From Laccaria trichodermophora (Eukaryota; Basidiomycota; Agaricomycetes; Agaricales; Hydnangiaceae): a stretch of DNA of 64,000 nucleotides. Below, piece by piece: positions 53,455-64,000 of the stretch. Location: NCBI GenBank assembly GCA_018417955.1, contig JACTVC010000011.1, positions 184,262-248,261 on the forward strand. Reading direction: 5' to 3'. The notes below the pieces were generated by a model. That model did not search any database and had not been told where the DNA came from. It saw only the letters and a list, made by a program, of their open reading frames with translations. The stretch's first letter is position 1. The number at the start of each line of letters is the position of its first letter. A program made the translations under genes and the position numbers.

Positions 53455-54886
53455 ATGCTCTGCCTTAGACCGCTCCACCTCGCTGCCCGAACGGCATTGA
53501 AGACGCGCTGCCTTGTCACCGTCGCCCAAGACTTGTCGTCCTTCAACATACCTGTCATAAACTTTGCAAAGTTCCGTGAAGCCTCGTCGAGTTCTGAGAA
53601 ACAGAAAACTGCCGATGAGATTGTTTCAGCTTTTAGGGAGACTGGATTCATATACCTCTCAGATCATGGCATACCACAAGGTATGTTTACGCCTTCCATT
53701 GGACGACTGTTTCGTCTCACCGATCGTAGAAACGGTGAAGAACACGTTTGGGAAGGTGAGAGACCTTACTGGGAGGGGTGCAAATTAAGGGCGCTCACAG
53801 TGTGGTCAAGAGTGCAGAGTTTTTCAAGATGCCAATGGAAACTAAGGTACGTCACCTACTGCAATGCTCGAGAATGGCGTTTCAGAAGGAGTTTGCCAGT
53901 CGAAACTTGCATGGGAAGACCCACGTTCAAATCGTGGATATGTCAAGATCGGACGTGAACGTGTAACTCAGTCGGCGGATCCAGCAGAGATTGCCTCTCT
54001 CCGTGCTAAAGCTCCTGACTACAAAGAAACTATGGAAATAGGCAGGGACTGGGATTCGGAATGGAAGAATCAATGGCCACAGGAGCGAGACGCTCCTCTG
54101 TTTAAACGCACCATGTTGGACTTCTATCAGGCAGGTCCAGTGCCAAAATGGGAGGCCCAAGCGTTGACCTCCTTGCAGATTTGCCACGATCTTCACGCGG
54201 ATATCATGCGTGCCATCGCCTTAGGACTTGAGCTCAACCCAAACTTCTTCGACCAGAAGGTCAATGAGCAATGCCACAATCTGAGACTTCTGTCATATCC
54301 TCCCATCAAGCGATCTATGTTAAAGGTTGAAGGACAAGCACGTGCTGGCGCTCACAGCGGTAAACCCGTCGTATTATTGCCTTGCATTTGTTGACGTAGC
54401 AGCGCACAAGCAGATTATGGGACATTGACCCTTCTGTTCCAAGACTCCGTAAGAAAGATATTCAAAGTAATTGTTGTCGGTCCATTGATTATGGCTAGGT
54501 CGGAGGACTTGAGGTGCAAAATCCGCACACAGGTGCATTTATTCCCGCCACCCCGATTGTAAGTCATGTCGTTCTCCACGCCCGGCCTGTAATCAATTGA
54601 CACTTTTTAGCCTGAGACCATCGTTGTGAACGTTGGAGACTTACTCGCGCGGTGGAGCAATGATCTCTTGCGATCAACTGTGCATCGTGTCGTCGCACCT
54701 CCCTCTCGCTTGACCGAGAGTGACGATGAACTCGTGACCCCAGCTCGACAATCAATTGCATTTTTCTGCAATCCGAACTTCAGTACAGAAGTTTCTTGCC
54801 TACCCAATTGTGGAAAGGAGATTAAATACCCGCCCGTGAATGCGGGAGCGTATATCGTGGGCCGCCTGGCGGTGACATATACGTGA
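53455..54886 (+). CDS. Isopenicillin-N-synthase-like Fe(II)/2-oxoglutarate oxygenase
   Basis: A non-haem iron dioxygenase. The ATG at 53455 gives MLCLRPLHLAARTALKTRCL, which resembles a mitochondrial presequence. The N-terminal DIOX domain follows: LSSFNIPVINFAKFREASSS, AFRETGFIYLSDHGIPQ, SAEFFKMPMETK and KLAWEDPRSNRGYVKIGRER. The catalytic core has LRLLSYPPIKRSMLKVEGQA, the HxD motif in RAGAHSDYGTLTLLFQD split by an intron, GGLEVQNPHTGAFIPATPI, VVNVGDLLARWSND, the second histidine in RSTVHRVVAPP and the 2-oxoglutarate arginine in ARQSIAFFCNPNF. Iron and cosubstrate residues are intact. It ends IVGRLAVTYT at 54886. No gene cluster surrounds it, so the substrate is unknown. Confidence 0.85.
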
Positions 54887-54972
54887 TTATACTGGCGAAT
54901 TTATTATTTACAACGATGCGGAACTTCAGGATTGACAATGTGGAATAGACGGAATACTCTGTACTCGCATTG

Positions 54973-56041
54973 CTAAAACTCATCTTCAGAACCATGCTTT
55001 TCAAATTCAAATGGCTTCTTCTGAGCGGCGGACCACTTGTTGATGTCCCAAGATCCAGGTCCACGCATGGGCCCACTCGGCACGGAGGAGAGATGGGACT
55101 TGTACTCCTTCCACACCCGAGACAGAACCCAGTCAGGATCTTTCTCGTCTTCATCACAAATTTCGCCTTTTTTGAACCAGAACTTTTCGCTCTCGTCATC
55201 ATCCTCTTCCTCCTTTTCCTTCAAGTCCGCCTTGACTTCGTCCCTTTCCTCCTTGTCTTCAATACTTTCGATGAATTCATTCAAACGCGCCTTCTCTAGA
55301 GCGAGGTCCTCTTCGGTTTTATCCTTAAATAAACGTCTAGCGATCGCCCTCGCCAACTTCGCATAGTCAGAGTTGCAGCTACAGCTCTCCATCATCTCCC
55401 CAAACGAGGCAATAGTTTTGAGAAGATTTTCTAAGCTCGGGAATTCAGCGGGGTTGAGACGTCCAGCTTTCTGGAGGCCACGTAGGACTGCGACGGCAGA
55501 AGCGCCATAAACCTTGTTCGTAACCTGCACGCGCTCCCCGTCGTCACACTCTGCAAAGAAAAAATTAACACATTATCATCGTATATGTGCTTTTGATTCG
55601 ATGTGAAGAGAACTAACGCGTCCATGTGCCTTCCATTTCCGCAAAAACGGAAAGTCCTTCAAGAATGCTGTAGGCCTCATCCCAGTCTTTCTTGATGATC
55701 TTGGCGTGCAATGTTGCAAGGTTTTTGTCGACCAGGTCCAGAATTGCGTACGCATAAAAATCTAACAGGAAAACGCGTCAATTATGTCGAGTTACGCGTC
55801 GAAGACGCGTTCAATTGTGAACAAGACAAACCATTGTAGATATACATGTCGAAGATATCTGGATTTCTGTTATCGGCCTTCTTGAACAAGTCTGCAGCGA
55901 TATCTTTGGCTTTTGTCGTCATAAAGCTTCCAACATTGAGGAAGGTATGGCCTTTAGGAATGACCTTGAGTTATGGTAGTACGTCGGCATGAGCCTCCCG
56001 TTATGAAATTTTTCGTTCAAACTAACCTTTGTGGGTGTCAT
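54973..56041 (-). CDS. Acidic protein of unknown function
   Basis: Not recognised. The ATG at 56041 gives MTPTK, then an intron, VIPKGHTFLNVGSFMTTKAK, DIAADLFKKADNRNPDIFDM and YIYN. The next exons give DFYAYAILDLVDKNLATLHA, IKKDWDEAYSILEGLSVFA and NKVYGASAVAVLRGLQKAGR. A long helical, very acidic stretch (VKADLKEKEEEDDDESEKFW) and the end FEFEKHGSEDEF at 54973 follow. The last frame of 186 codons is uninterrupted and the exon junctions are clean. No signal peptide or membrane helix is seen. A cytoplasmic or nuclear helical protein is likely; I cannot give a function. Confidence 0.65.
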
Positions 56042-56371
56042 TGCAGAATACAGATGCAGTTGTTACTTAGTCCCAGCTTGGTCCCAGCGGTCGCACAGAG
56101 CAGGAGATTGGGGTTGATGACAAACTCAATTAGGAGCTAATAATATGTATGGGGTTTGGACCGTTTGTTACTCAATGCCACGTCAATAAATTGATGTTCT
56201 ACGACGCAGTATCAGTAGTAAAAAATGCTCGGGATACGTCGGAACGACCTGATAGCCTAGCTCGAGAACAGATCGAGATACAAAAAAATTGTCCAACAAT
56301 AAATCTAAGTATGTAGTGCGAACCAGATGATATGTCGTGAATGTGATGTGCTGATTTAGAGAGACGTGCAA
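56042..56371. other. Spacer between two minus-strand genes
   Basis: 330 bp containing the RCC1 3' flank and the promoter of the acidic unknown. I see no RNA gene, repeat or extra exon. Confidence 0.55.
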
Positions 56372-58144
56372 TTATTTTTTCCGGAAGAGGCCAAGGGTAT
56401 GCTGCCCTCCACATGCAACAGCTGCGGCAAACCAGGTGCCACCCTCCTTGCGCACAATGACACGTGGGGTGCGCACTTCTTCTTCCTGGACGCCCAGCTC
56501 TCCTTGGATGCCCTGGCCCCATGAATACAGGGCACCACCTTTTGTGACTGCAGAGTTGTTATGGCTTCCAGCAGAAATTTGAACGACGGGGTCGTCAGAG
56601 TCCGGGAAAGTGATTCGGGTTGGTACCGGGATAAAGTCCTGATCAGGATAGTTCTGGAAGGCAGAATCATCTTCTGCAAGGCCAAGTTGACCAGCGTTGC
56701 AACGACCACAGGCAAACACTTGGCCGGTGGAGGTAAGGAAGAGGGTGTGATGTTCGCCACCGACGATTTCAACAACGACGTCGCCGGCGAGTGATTCTTT
56801 GCTCAATCGTTCGACCTTTTGTGGAAGCTGAACCAGGGAGTCATCTGAGGACTCATATCCCGTTCCAGTTTGACCCATGCTGTTTAATCCCCAGCCCCAG
56901 ACATCACCCTTGTCATCAACAGCAAATGAATGGTATGCCCCGGCCCCAACGGTCACCGCCTTTCGAGCACGGTTTCCAAGGGTGATTTTTTCGGGCACCG
57001 TACCATGAATCTTTCGTCGTTCGAGAACTTTTCGGCCGAGCTGAGCTTGCTCGCTGGCACCCCACGTGTAGATGTTACCGTGAGTAGTCAAAACAAGGAG
57101 GTGATTGTTCCCAGCAGCGATGGAAGACACCTTTTCAGTGTCACCAGGTTTATGGCTGAGTTCAAGGATCGATACAGGTTTAAATTGATGTTTTAGGCCA
57201 CTGGAGAAGCCGAGAGAGCCTTCGTTGACCTAAATTAAACAATCGTGTGAGTAATTGTGGTCAGAATGCTACTGAAGCGATGTGACTCACACGGAACGAG
57301 CCCCATACACGGAGTTCCCCATCTGTGCTAAGTGCAGCGCATATACTATCGCCTGTGACAACTTTTACGGCCCGGAAATTGTCATCAACTAGCGATTGAA
57401 GCGGGTGAGGGATGCTTGTCAGTTCGTCAATACTCAGGAAAGACCCGAGATTATTAGGATCGGGAACATTTTGTGTAATACGACCAAGGGCAGCATCGTC
57501 GTTAACACCGCATGTCCAGATCTACAAAGAATCAGTGACGTGCTGGATACAAGGAGAGTAAAAGTACCCACCGTGCCTTTCTCATCAACAAGAACACTAT
57601 GAAGGCCGCCTGCAGCAATAGATTCAAGGCCAGCACCATCTTCGCCGAAAGCGCCTTCTTCTATCTTCTCTTCAACCCAAACATTACGTTTAGGTTTTGA
57701 CAGTTCGTGGATAATGTCGGGACCCATTCCGAATTGACCAAAGTTTCCCGCGCCCCATGCAAAAAGAACTGCTCCTGGTCTCTGTTTTTGGGGTGGCACA
57801 GGCAAAGGGTTGAAGTACGGTTTGAGCTGTGGAGGTGGTGCTGGCCGGGCTTCAGGAACTGGCGAGAGCTTCTTGGGAAGCTTCTTTGTTTGAGACTGGG
57901 GTTTAGTGGTGACACTCTTTGAGCGTGGTTTGCGAGAGGGTGGCGGCGCAACCGGGGGCACGTTCTCTGATTTGGATGGCTCTGTACGAGAGCGCTTGAG
58001 TGGTGGGGAAGCAGCTCGTTCTGGAGAGTGGGCGCGCTTGTTGGAGGTTGCTTTATCGCGCGATCTCGGGGCTGGTTTCTCCTCTGTCTTTGTTTTCGAC
58101 GGAGGTTTCGCTGAAGCTGCACGAGAAGAACGTCGAGGAGGCAT
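56372..58144 (-). CDS. PRP20: RCC1-type Ran guanine-nucleotide exchange factor
   Basis: Chromatin-bound exchange factor that loads Ran with GTP and sets the nucleus-to-cytoplasm gradient. The ATG at 58144 gives MPPRRSSRAASAKPPSKTKT, a basic Lys/Pro-rich tail with likely nuclear signals (PPLKRSRTE). The seven-blade propeller follows with repeat signatures: VLFAWGAGNFGQFGMG, GLESIAAGGLHSVLVDEKGT, SSIAAGNNHLLVLTTHGNIY, AVTVGAGAYHSFAVDDKGDV, WGWGLNSMGQTGTG, EIVGGEHHTLFLTSTGQVFA, QISAGSHNNSAVTKGGALYS and ACGGQHTLGLF, ending RKK at 56372. Two introns lie near 57520 and 57235. Length (about 550 residues) and basic N-terminus fit fungal RCC1/Prp20/Pim1. Confidence 0.92.
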
Positions 58145-58202
58145 GAGGAAAGAAAGAACCAGGGTACAACAACCAAAGTTGGTAAACTAAGAAAAATTAG
58201 GC

Positions 58203-58208
58203 CACGTG
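58203..58208. promoter_or_regulatory. CACGTG E-box in the RCC1/aldehyde dehydrogenase promoter
   Basis: A CACGTG palindrome ends two bases before the aldehyde dehydrogenase ATG and 58 bases from the RCC1 ATG. The whole divergent promoter is only 66 bp. Binding is inferred from the motif alone. Confidence 0.35.
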
Positions 58209-58210
58209 AC

Positions 58211-60389
58211 ATGGCTTGCAGAGTCACTCACTTGAGTCGCCACATTCACGGAGCCTTGCACACGAGAAAATACTATTTGCCGCATCTCAATGGAGAAGAG
58301 TAAGTACTATAAACTGAACTTGCATTCTTACTCCATCCTCTTATAATAGATTCTTGGTCAACGATCCGTCCACAGGGGAAATACTCTCCACGTATGGAAT
58401 CACACTTTACAACGACTGAAGTGCACCTGAAAGACCTTGAACAACAGGATAAAATCTGCTTCGACTGAGGACGTCAACTTTGCTATTGCCGATGCGCACA
58501 CCGCATTTGGGTCCGGGGTATGGTCAAGATTGCCACCCATTGCTCGTTCCAAGGTTCTCTCAAAGCTTGCGCGAATCCTCGAGGAACGCATTCCTGATCT
58601 TGCGGTGATTGAGACCCGCCAGACGGGTAGGACCATTCGTGAGATGAAAGCTCAACTTGGACGATTGCCTGAATGGTTGTAAGTTACGGGTATCTATGTA
58701 AGTGGGTCGCTAAAAGCGCTCTCCTAGAGATTACTTTGCGGCTTTACTGCGTACTACCCAAGCCTTCGTCGCTCCAACACAGGGAAGTCTCCTCAATTAT
58801 GTTCAACGAGTACCACTTGGTGTCGTGGCCCAAATTACAGTATGCTACTTTCTCCGTATGCTGCACAGCCTGACATCTTTACTGGAAAGCCCTTCAACCA
58901 TCCTTTGTTAATTGCAGTGAAGAAGATGGCGCCGGCGCTTGCGGCTGGTAACAGCGTCATTGTCAAACCATCTGAGGTACTCCAACCAAACGCTTCCCAT
59001 CATTGCGAAACCCTCACACCCTGCTATCAAGTTGGCTCCATTGACTGTCCTTGAATTTGCAGGAATGGCCAAAGAGGCTGGAGGTAAGCCATTTGAACAA
59101 GTACCGATTGCAATTGATTTGAGGCTTACTAGTTCCCCCTGGTGTACTACATATCTTACCTGGATATGGACCGGGTACAGGTATAGAGATTGTAAAGCAT
59201 CCTTTGATTCGAAAAGTCGACGTCACCGTGAGTTACAAAACAGGATATGAGCAAGAATTATCTAAGCTCAAATCGATAGGCAAGCACGCAAACCGGACAT
59301 GCAATAGGAAGCGTTGTCGGGTCCAACATTGTCGCTTTCACTGCTGAATTAGGCGGAAAGGTAATTGAGCGAATGATCTAAACTAAATTTTACTGATTCT
59401 GTGGACCCCAGGCACCCATCGTTATATTCAACGATGCTGATCTGGTCGCTGCAGTCAACGGGACAGCTTTTGCCTCGTTCATAGCATCGGGTCAAACATG
59501 TGTATCAGGTGCACGGATACTAATCCAAGACAAGATATACGACAAGTTCATGGGTTTTTTCCTCGAAAAAATAGATACCATCAGACGTGGAATGGGCAAT
59601 CGTCTGTATCTTTTCATTTTGCAAACCGCAACAATTTACAAACTTGATCTCATCAGCATTGAACCCAAAATCTTCGATGGGAACGGTCATTTCGTCCCAC
59701 CATTTGCAGCGTATAGAAGGAATGGTAAAGCACACAAATGGTACAATTCTCAGAGGTGGCGAACCCATGTCTGGAATTTCCGAATTAGATGGCTTTGATT
59801 TCTCGAAAGGAAGCTTCTTCCCGCCTACGGTCATCACGAACATTTCCGTGGAAGATGAATTGTGGAAGGAAGAAATTTTTGGGCCTGTGGTCGTAATAAA
59901 GCGCTTTTCGGTGAGGACATTCTTAGGTTGGAGGTCTATAACTAAGCCATCTATCGCTTATTCGTCAGGACGAAGCCGAAGGTATCAGTTTGGCAAATCA
60001 CTGCAAGTATGGCCTTGGGGCTGGTATCTGGACTTCGGATCTGTCCCGAGCCCATCGGGTCGCTGCTGAGATAGAAGCGGGCATTTGCTGGGTCAATACG
60101 CACCATCGCAACGACCCAAGTTCACCCTGGTATGTGCTTGCGACAAATGTCTGGATCTGTCAGTATAATCCTCATTTAGGGGTGGGATGAAAGGGAGTGG
60201 CATTGGTCGCGAGAATGGCATTGAATCGTTAGAATCCTGTACGTGCCATTTTGCTCATCGCTAGGGCACAGCTCAACCACTTTCCTAGATTCACAAAGCA
60301 AGTCTATCATTATCAATACAGCCCGCGCAGAGGTATCAAGAGAAATGGACGATTGGTTTGGAAGTACAGAGGGGCGGAGGTATGGTTGA
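58211..60389 (+). CDS. NAD(P)-dependent aldehyde dehydrogenase
   Basis: Oxidises an aldehyde to its acid. The ATG at 58211 gives [20 protein letters not shown], then [20 protein letters not shown] across the first intron. Family blocks: [86 protein letters not shown], and [17 protein letters not shown] in the cofactor loop. The general base is in [20 protein letters not shown] and the nucleophile in [15 protein letters not shown]. Later blocks are [14 protein letters not shown] and [16 protein letters not shown], and it ends EGRRYG at 60389. About ten introns interrupt it. Catalytic Cys, Glu and Asn are present. The N-terminus could be a mitochondrial presequence, but the substrate is unknown. 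Confidence 0.9.
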
Positions 60390-60426
60390 TTTATCTGGGT
60401 TAAAGGTTACTTGGTATCTTACAATT

Positions 60427-61334
60427 CTATGATGCTGTCGTCCGGATGGCTTCTTGCCGAGCCGGGGTCTTTGATGAAGCACATGTGAGTGTCTGATAGA
60501 ATCGATCGCAAAAGGAGGTTACAGACCTCTCCGACTTCCACTGGTGGCTCGTCTATAAAGTCAGGGACTTTGTTGAGATCTGCCAGATATGAAGTGCCCT
60601 CCTCTTCCTCTTCCAAAGCCAACGCATCCAGCTCTGCATATATCGTAAGAGATTGAATGGGCTAAAACGGCATTGGCGCACCAGCTTCAAGATCTGCCTC
60701 GTCGATTTCATCAGGGACGGCGTAAGACCGACCAAGAGTCTCCTGAATCTCATTCGCCTGCTCCAGCAAGTCTTCCATGTCGTAATGAATATTCTAAGAG
60801 CAAAGTTATATCACCCGTCGTCGTCCAAGGCAAGAAGGGCTCACCTCAATCTTGTCAATGTCAATCTTTCCATATTGCTTCCTCATTTCTTTGTTCGCTA
60901 TTTGCATAGCATCGACCGTGGCCATTGTATTTCGTAGGTTGTCAGTTGCGAGGGCAGCGGACTCCATATTGAAGGTTTGTTGTGTGAGCTGCGCAATCTG
61001 TGCCTCGTACATACGCTTCTGCTTCAACGTCCTGAGTGCCCTTTCCTGTATCGCGTTCTGTGTGATAAAACATGAGCGATGCTCTATTGATACGTATTGA
61101 AACAGCACCTTCCCCGGACCTGGCCTCAGCTTGCTCATCTGTTCCTTGTACCGCGCAAGCTCAGCATCGAGCTTCCGGACTTTGACTTCAATGGAAGCCA
61201 TTCGTGCGTCTGTCTGTGGCAATCGATTTCACGTCGGGCACAGGCCATAAGTCGAGCGAACTAACCGATGCGATTGCATCTTGAAGTGAAGGTTTTGGTT
61301 TTTTATTGGCAGCGTTTCCAAAGAACCGATTCAT
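60427..61334 (-). CDS. VPS60: VPS60/CHMP5-type ESCRT-III-related SNF7 family protein
   Basis: Acts late in multivesicular body sorting with VTA1 and VPS4. The ATG at 61334 gives MNRFFGNAANKKPKPSLQDA. Then DARMASIEVKVRKLDAELAR, ALRTLKQKRMYEAQIAQLTQ, QTFNMESAALATDNLRNTMA, MRKQYGKIDIDKIEDMEDLL, EQANEIQETLGRSYAVPDEI and DEADLEAELDALALEEEEEG follow, the layout of CHMP5. Splicing a last intron after VEVGE gives the end TPARQEAIRTTAS at TAG 60429-60427; the unspliced frame would stop at 60419. The first helix is basic and the C-terminus acidic, as usual. It converges on the aldehyde dehydrogenase with under 40 bp between coding ends. Confidence 0.9.
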
Positions 61335-61390
61335 GGCAAGTGTGGTAACTTGAATGAGCAGTAGTTGTGACGTCACGGTTCATTCCAGCT

Positions 61391-62021
61391 ATGCCTTCGA
61401 CCACAACCAACCAAAACCCATCTCAAAACTTGCTAAACTCTCTATGGGCTACCATGTCCAGCTTTGATAACGACCCACTCTTCTGTCAGCCTGGCGAGGC
61501 AACCGAGTTGCAAGGAAGCTCGCAGTCATATCCCGTAGAAAGCCAAGAAGTTCCTATCCTTTCCCCTGTTCCGCTTCCGTACAGCGCTCAAAGCACCGCC
61601 GTTCTGAGAAGGATGATTTCGGCCACCCAAGGTACCTTTTCGCTATCTCGCTGCTCCTCAACAAACCCGACTTCATCCAGACACCAACTCATCTGCGCGT
61701 GCTCCGCAAAGCGATGACCTTGGAGAAATCTGGACTGACGATTACCCAGCATCTTCTTATACTCCGCCGTCTTTGGTATACCCCGAGGATGCGCAAGAAA
61801 GCTCACTTCTGCCTTCCAGTCCTTTCCAGCCTTCTGACGCGACCAGCGACGGTTTACGCATAATAAACATTCGACCTATCACACCTGGGACACTGATGGC
61901 TCTTACTGAACCCTGCCTTATGGCTTGGTGTGGCGCTCTCGATTGTGCTCCGATTGATGATGTCAAATGTCAACCTTTCTGTCTACCAACCTCTAGTTTC
62001 ACGAACTCATGGGGCTATTAA
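61391..62021 (+). CDS. Small protein of unknown function
   Basis: Two exons. The ATG at 61391 gives MPSTTTNQNPSQNLLNSLWA. The intron at about 61632-61680 (GTACCT..TCCAG) joins ATQ to DTNSSARAPQSDDLGEIWTD, keeping the frame open to TAA at 62021. The later part reads PPSLVYPEDAQESSLLPSSP, RIINIRPITPGTLMALTEPC and ALDCAPIDDVKCQPFCL. It is about 190 residues, Ser/Pro-rich, with four or five cysteines near the end but no signal peptide. It is divergent from VPS60 with 56 bp between starts. I know no relative; the second exon could have another intron near the 3' end. Confidence 0.55.
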
Positions 62022-62605
62022 TTGATTTCGCCTCAACTGTCGTATCTCATCTTTGCGCCGTTCGACTTCCCGACTTTGCCTTCAACACCTCTACTTTTTT
62101 GGATGGATAGAAAGTATCCGGCTTGTGTCTGTTTATGTATACACCGAGTCATCCTCTAATTCAACTGTAAAATAAAGATAAAAATTCGAATATCCCAACG
62201 CTCAGAACGGCGACTGGCACAACGACGTGATCATACCCTCATACGCTCTCAGTGCCATGACGAACTACTGCGTAGTCTCATGAACAAGATGTCTTGTGAG
62301 AGCAGGAGCTGGTGAACTCCAACCGAATTTACCAAAAGTTGAAAGGTCACGGCTGCGGTATGGACTGTGCAGGGGACTATTTTTCGCAGTGTGGGTCTCA
62401 GTGGTATAATGAAACCGAGAACAGAGCTGAGGTCAAGATTTGTCCGTCTTTTTTCCGTATTACAATCCGTGAAATTTCTTAAAAAAAGGAATAGAAAAAT
62501 CATGACAAGAACCCGCGTATCGCACCGCCGACATTCAAGACATCAATTCTAAATAATTAGATGATAATCATAAACCCTAAGGATTTTTTAATATGATATG
62601 ACGAC
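62022..62605. other. Intergenic stretch, may hold the last MET2 exon
   Basis: 584 bp between the small unknown and the visible part of MET2. Because the MET2 frame reaches a donor-like GTGAGT at its GHDTFL motif, a terminal exon may lie in about 62270-62350, but I could not choose one. No RNA gene or repeat is seen. Confidence 0.4.
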
Positions 62606-64000
62606 TCACAAGAACGTGTCGTGCCCCCACACGCCTCCAAGCTCATAGTAGCTCACATTTTCGTTGCCTGACATCCGCAACGCGTCAGCCAACTCACGCT
62701 GCTGTTCCACCGTGAAAAGAATATCGCTTTGCACACCGAGTACCAGGGTGGGTATATGTGCCAGAGGAGCCATGCCTGCTGCGAGGTCGGAAAGGTGAGG
62801 GGGAGGATTGACCGGTGGAGGATGCGATTTGGAGTGCGATGTTTTGTGTTGCTGCGCGCCAGGGTTAACACCACTTTGCGTGGAAGAAGGAACTGAAGTT
62901 TTGAGGTTCAGAGATTGGAGTGTAGGAAGTGTCATGTCGAACAAGTCCATCGCTTTAGATATGTAGATCAGGGAGTTAGCATCATATTTCAGACAAAATT
63001 GTTCGCCCTGCGCCAGGGTAAATAGTAGATATATTTCAATTCAAAATTGACAGACCTGATGGTCGAGATAAGTTTCGATAAGGAAGTCTGGGCAAAGCGC
63101 AGGCGTGCGAGGAAAGCCAGGAGCAGGGAGGTCAGTTTCAGGCAAAGGTCGGAGTTTCCGACTAAAACGTTGGTCCCACTCTGGGCCAGACCGATATGTA
63201 ATTGTTGCGATTTCTGGCAACAAAGTGAGGAGGAAACAAACATGACCAATGTCAATACCTACGTCTAGCCAGTTTCATGCCAGTATGAGGGGGTAGTCCG
63301 TCATAGTAAAAGCCATGATTCCAGTTTGGATCTGCCATAAGAACTGCACACAAAGCTTGTGCAGACATCACTCTGGAATTGTATAACACGACGTACCGCT
63401 TCGCTGGGCGAATCGCATGGCTACTGCAGAAGGACTGCTACGGGCGGTCCCGCTGATGCTCACTATTTTCCCCACACGTTCAGGATGTAACCAGCCCGCA
63501 GCAAGACTTTGCATTGCCCCCATGGAGCAGCCTACACTGGCGTATAGTTTTTTTATCCCGAGGTGATCCAGTAAACAGAATTGAGCGTTGATCATGTCAA
63601 AGATTGATAAGATCGGGAAGCGCGTAGCCCAAGGTTTTCCTGTGGCAGGCTCGATGGACGAAGGCCCTGTCGAACCGTAGCAGCCTCCCAGGACATTGGT
63701 ACAGATGATAAAGAACTGGTTCGTATCAAGTGCCTTTCCAGGACCGATAAACTTCTCCCACCAACCGTCAGCGGGATTAAGAGGCGTAGAGGCAGCATGA
63801 GAGGATGCTGAAAGGCCTGTATGTAAAAGAATGACATTGTCTTTCGATGGCGATAGGGTCCCCCATGATTCGTATGCAACATCGAAGGAGGGCAGAGGAG
63901 TTGGATAATATGCTAGGGGTAAGGGAGATGAGTGGTGGTATGTGTGGTATGAAGCAGGATTGGGTCGAGCGTATGGGGGCTCTGGTCCTGACTGAGATTG
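62606..64000 (-). CDS. MET2: Homoserine O-acetyltransferase, 5' end outside the window
   Basis: Alpha/beta-hydrolase that acetylates homoserine in methionine synthesis. The window ends inside the gene. Visible blocks in order: [56 protein letters not shown], the nucleophile elbow [74 protein letters not shown], then [20 protein letters not shown] with the acid and [12 protein letters not shown] with the catalytic histidine. Ser, Asp and His of the triad are all present. The 3' end is unsettled because the frame stops right after GHDTFL at a GTGAGT donor, whereas homologues continue for some 20 residues. Confidence 0.9.

Noticed and set aside
1..64000. CRISPR arrays, bacterial-type operons, prophage or biosynthetic gene cluster
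   Set aside because: The window is eukaryotic nuclear DNA with spliceosomal introns. I saw no spaced repeats, and the neighbouring enzymes (oxygenase, aldehyde dehydrogenase, MET2) are separated by housekeeping genes.

Overview
The window is a gene-dense stretch of nuclear DNA from a basidiomycete fungus, most likely a mushroom-forming agaricomycete. The grounds are 34 protein genes packed in 64 kb with intergenic gaps mostly of 50-400 bp, coding regions cut by many introns of about 45-60 bp with GT..AG ends and CTRAY-like branch sites, and gene families typical of that group (a seven-helix DUF6534-type membrane protein, a membrane-anchored spermidine-synthase-like protein, a fungal MATH/BTB protein and several lineage-restricted unknowns). 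Because introns are so frequent, most long open frames are only single exons. I joined them by hand through splice sites and by matching protein families, so starts and stops are given for spliced genes where I could resolve them.

Left part (1-16.9 kb): the 3' part of the DRG1/RBG1 GTPase gene, the dolichol-glucosyl transferase ALG8, a small three-exon gene for the V-ATPase assembly factor VMA21, a Ser/Pro-rich unknown, a doubtful reading frame, the mitochondrial inner-membrane protease subunit IMP2, a protein with ubiquitin-interacting motifs, and a nearly 6 kb gene for a RIM15-type PAS/kinase/receiver protein. Middle-left (17-30 kb): mitochondrial ribosomal protein bS18m, a 689-bp non-coding transposon copy with perfect 24-bp inverted ends and TA target duplications, the proteasome deubiquitinase RPN11, a coiled-coil unknown, the GARP subunit VPS52, THO subunit THOC7, short-form tRNase Z, an intron-containing tRNA-His gene, peroxin PEX14 and the Fe-S scaffold protein CFD1.

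Middle-right (30-50 kb): sorting nexin VPS17, a membrane-anchored GH17 beta-glucanase, GTP cyclohydrolase II (RIB1), a single-pass membrane protein with a PPxY motif, a coiled-coil/zinc-finger-like protein, a DUF6534-like membrane protein, a glutamate-carboxypeptidase-II-like M28 peptidase, a membrane spermidine-synthase-like protein and the lariat debranching enzyme DBR1. Right (49-64 kb): a MATH/BTB protein, a type II membrane protein with two tandem cysteine modules, an isopenicillin-N-synthase-like oxygenase, an acidic unknown, RCC1, an aldehyde dehydrogenase, ESCRT-III-type VPS60, a short unknown and the 5'-truncated homoserine O-acetyltransferase MET2.

The genes do not form a biosynthetic cluster or an operon-like unit; most are housekeeping genes in alternating orientation with shared divergent promoters. 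Loose themes are endosome/Golgi traffic (VPS52, VPS17, VPS60, VMA21, the UIM protein) and RNA maturation (tRNase Z beside a tRNA gene, DBR1, THOC7). The least explained items are the two-module cysteine-rich membrane protein, the inverted-repeat element and the receiver domain of the RIM15-type kinase.
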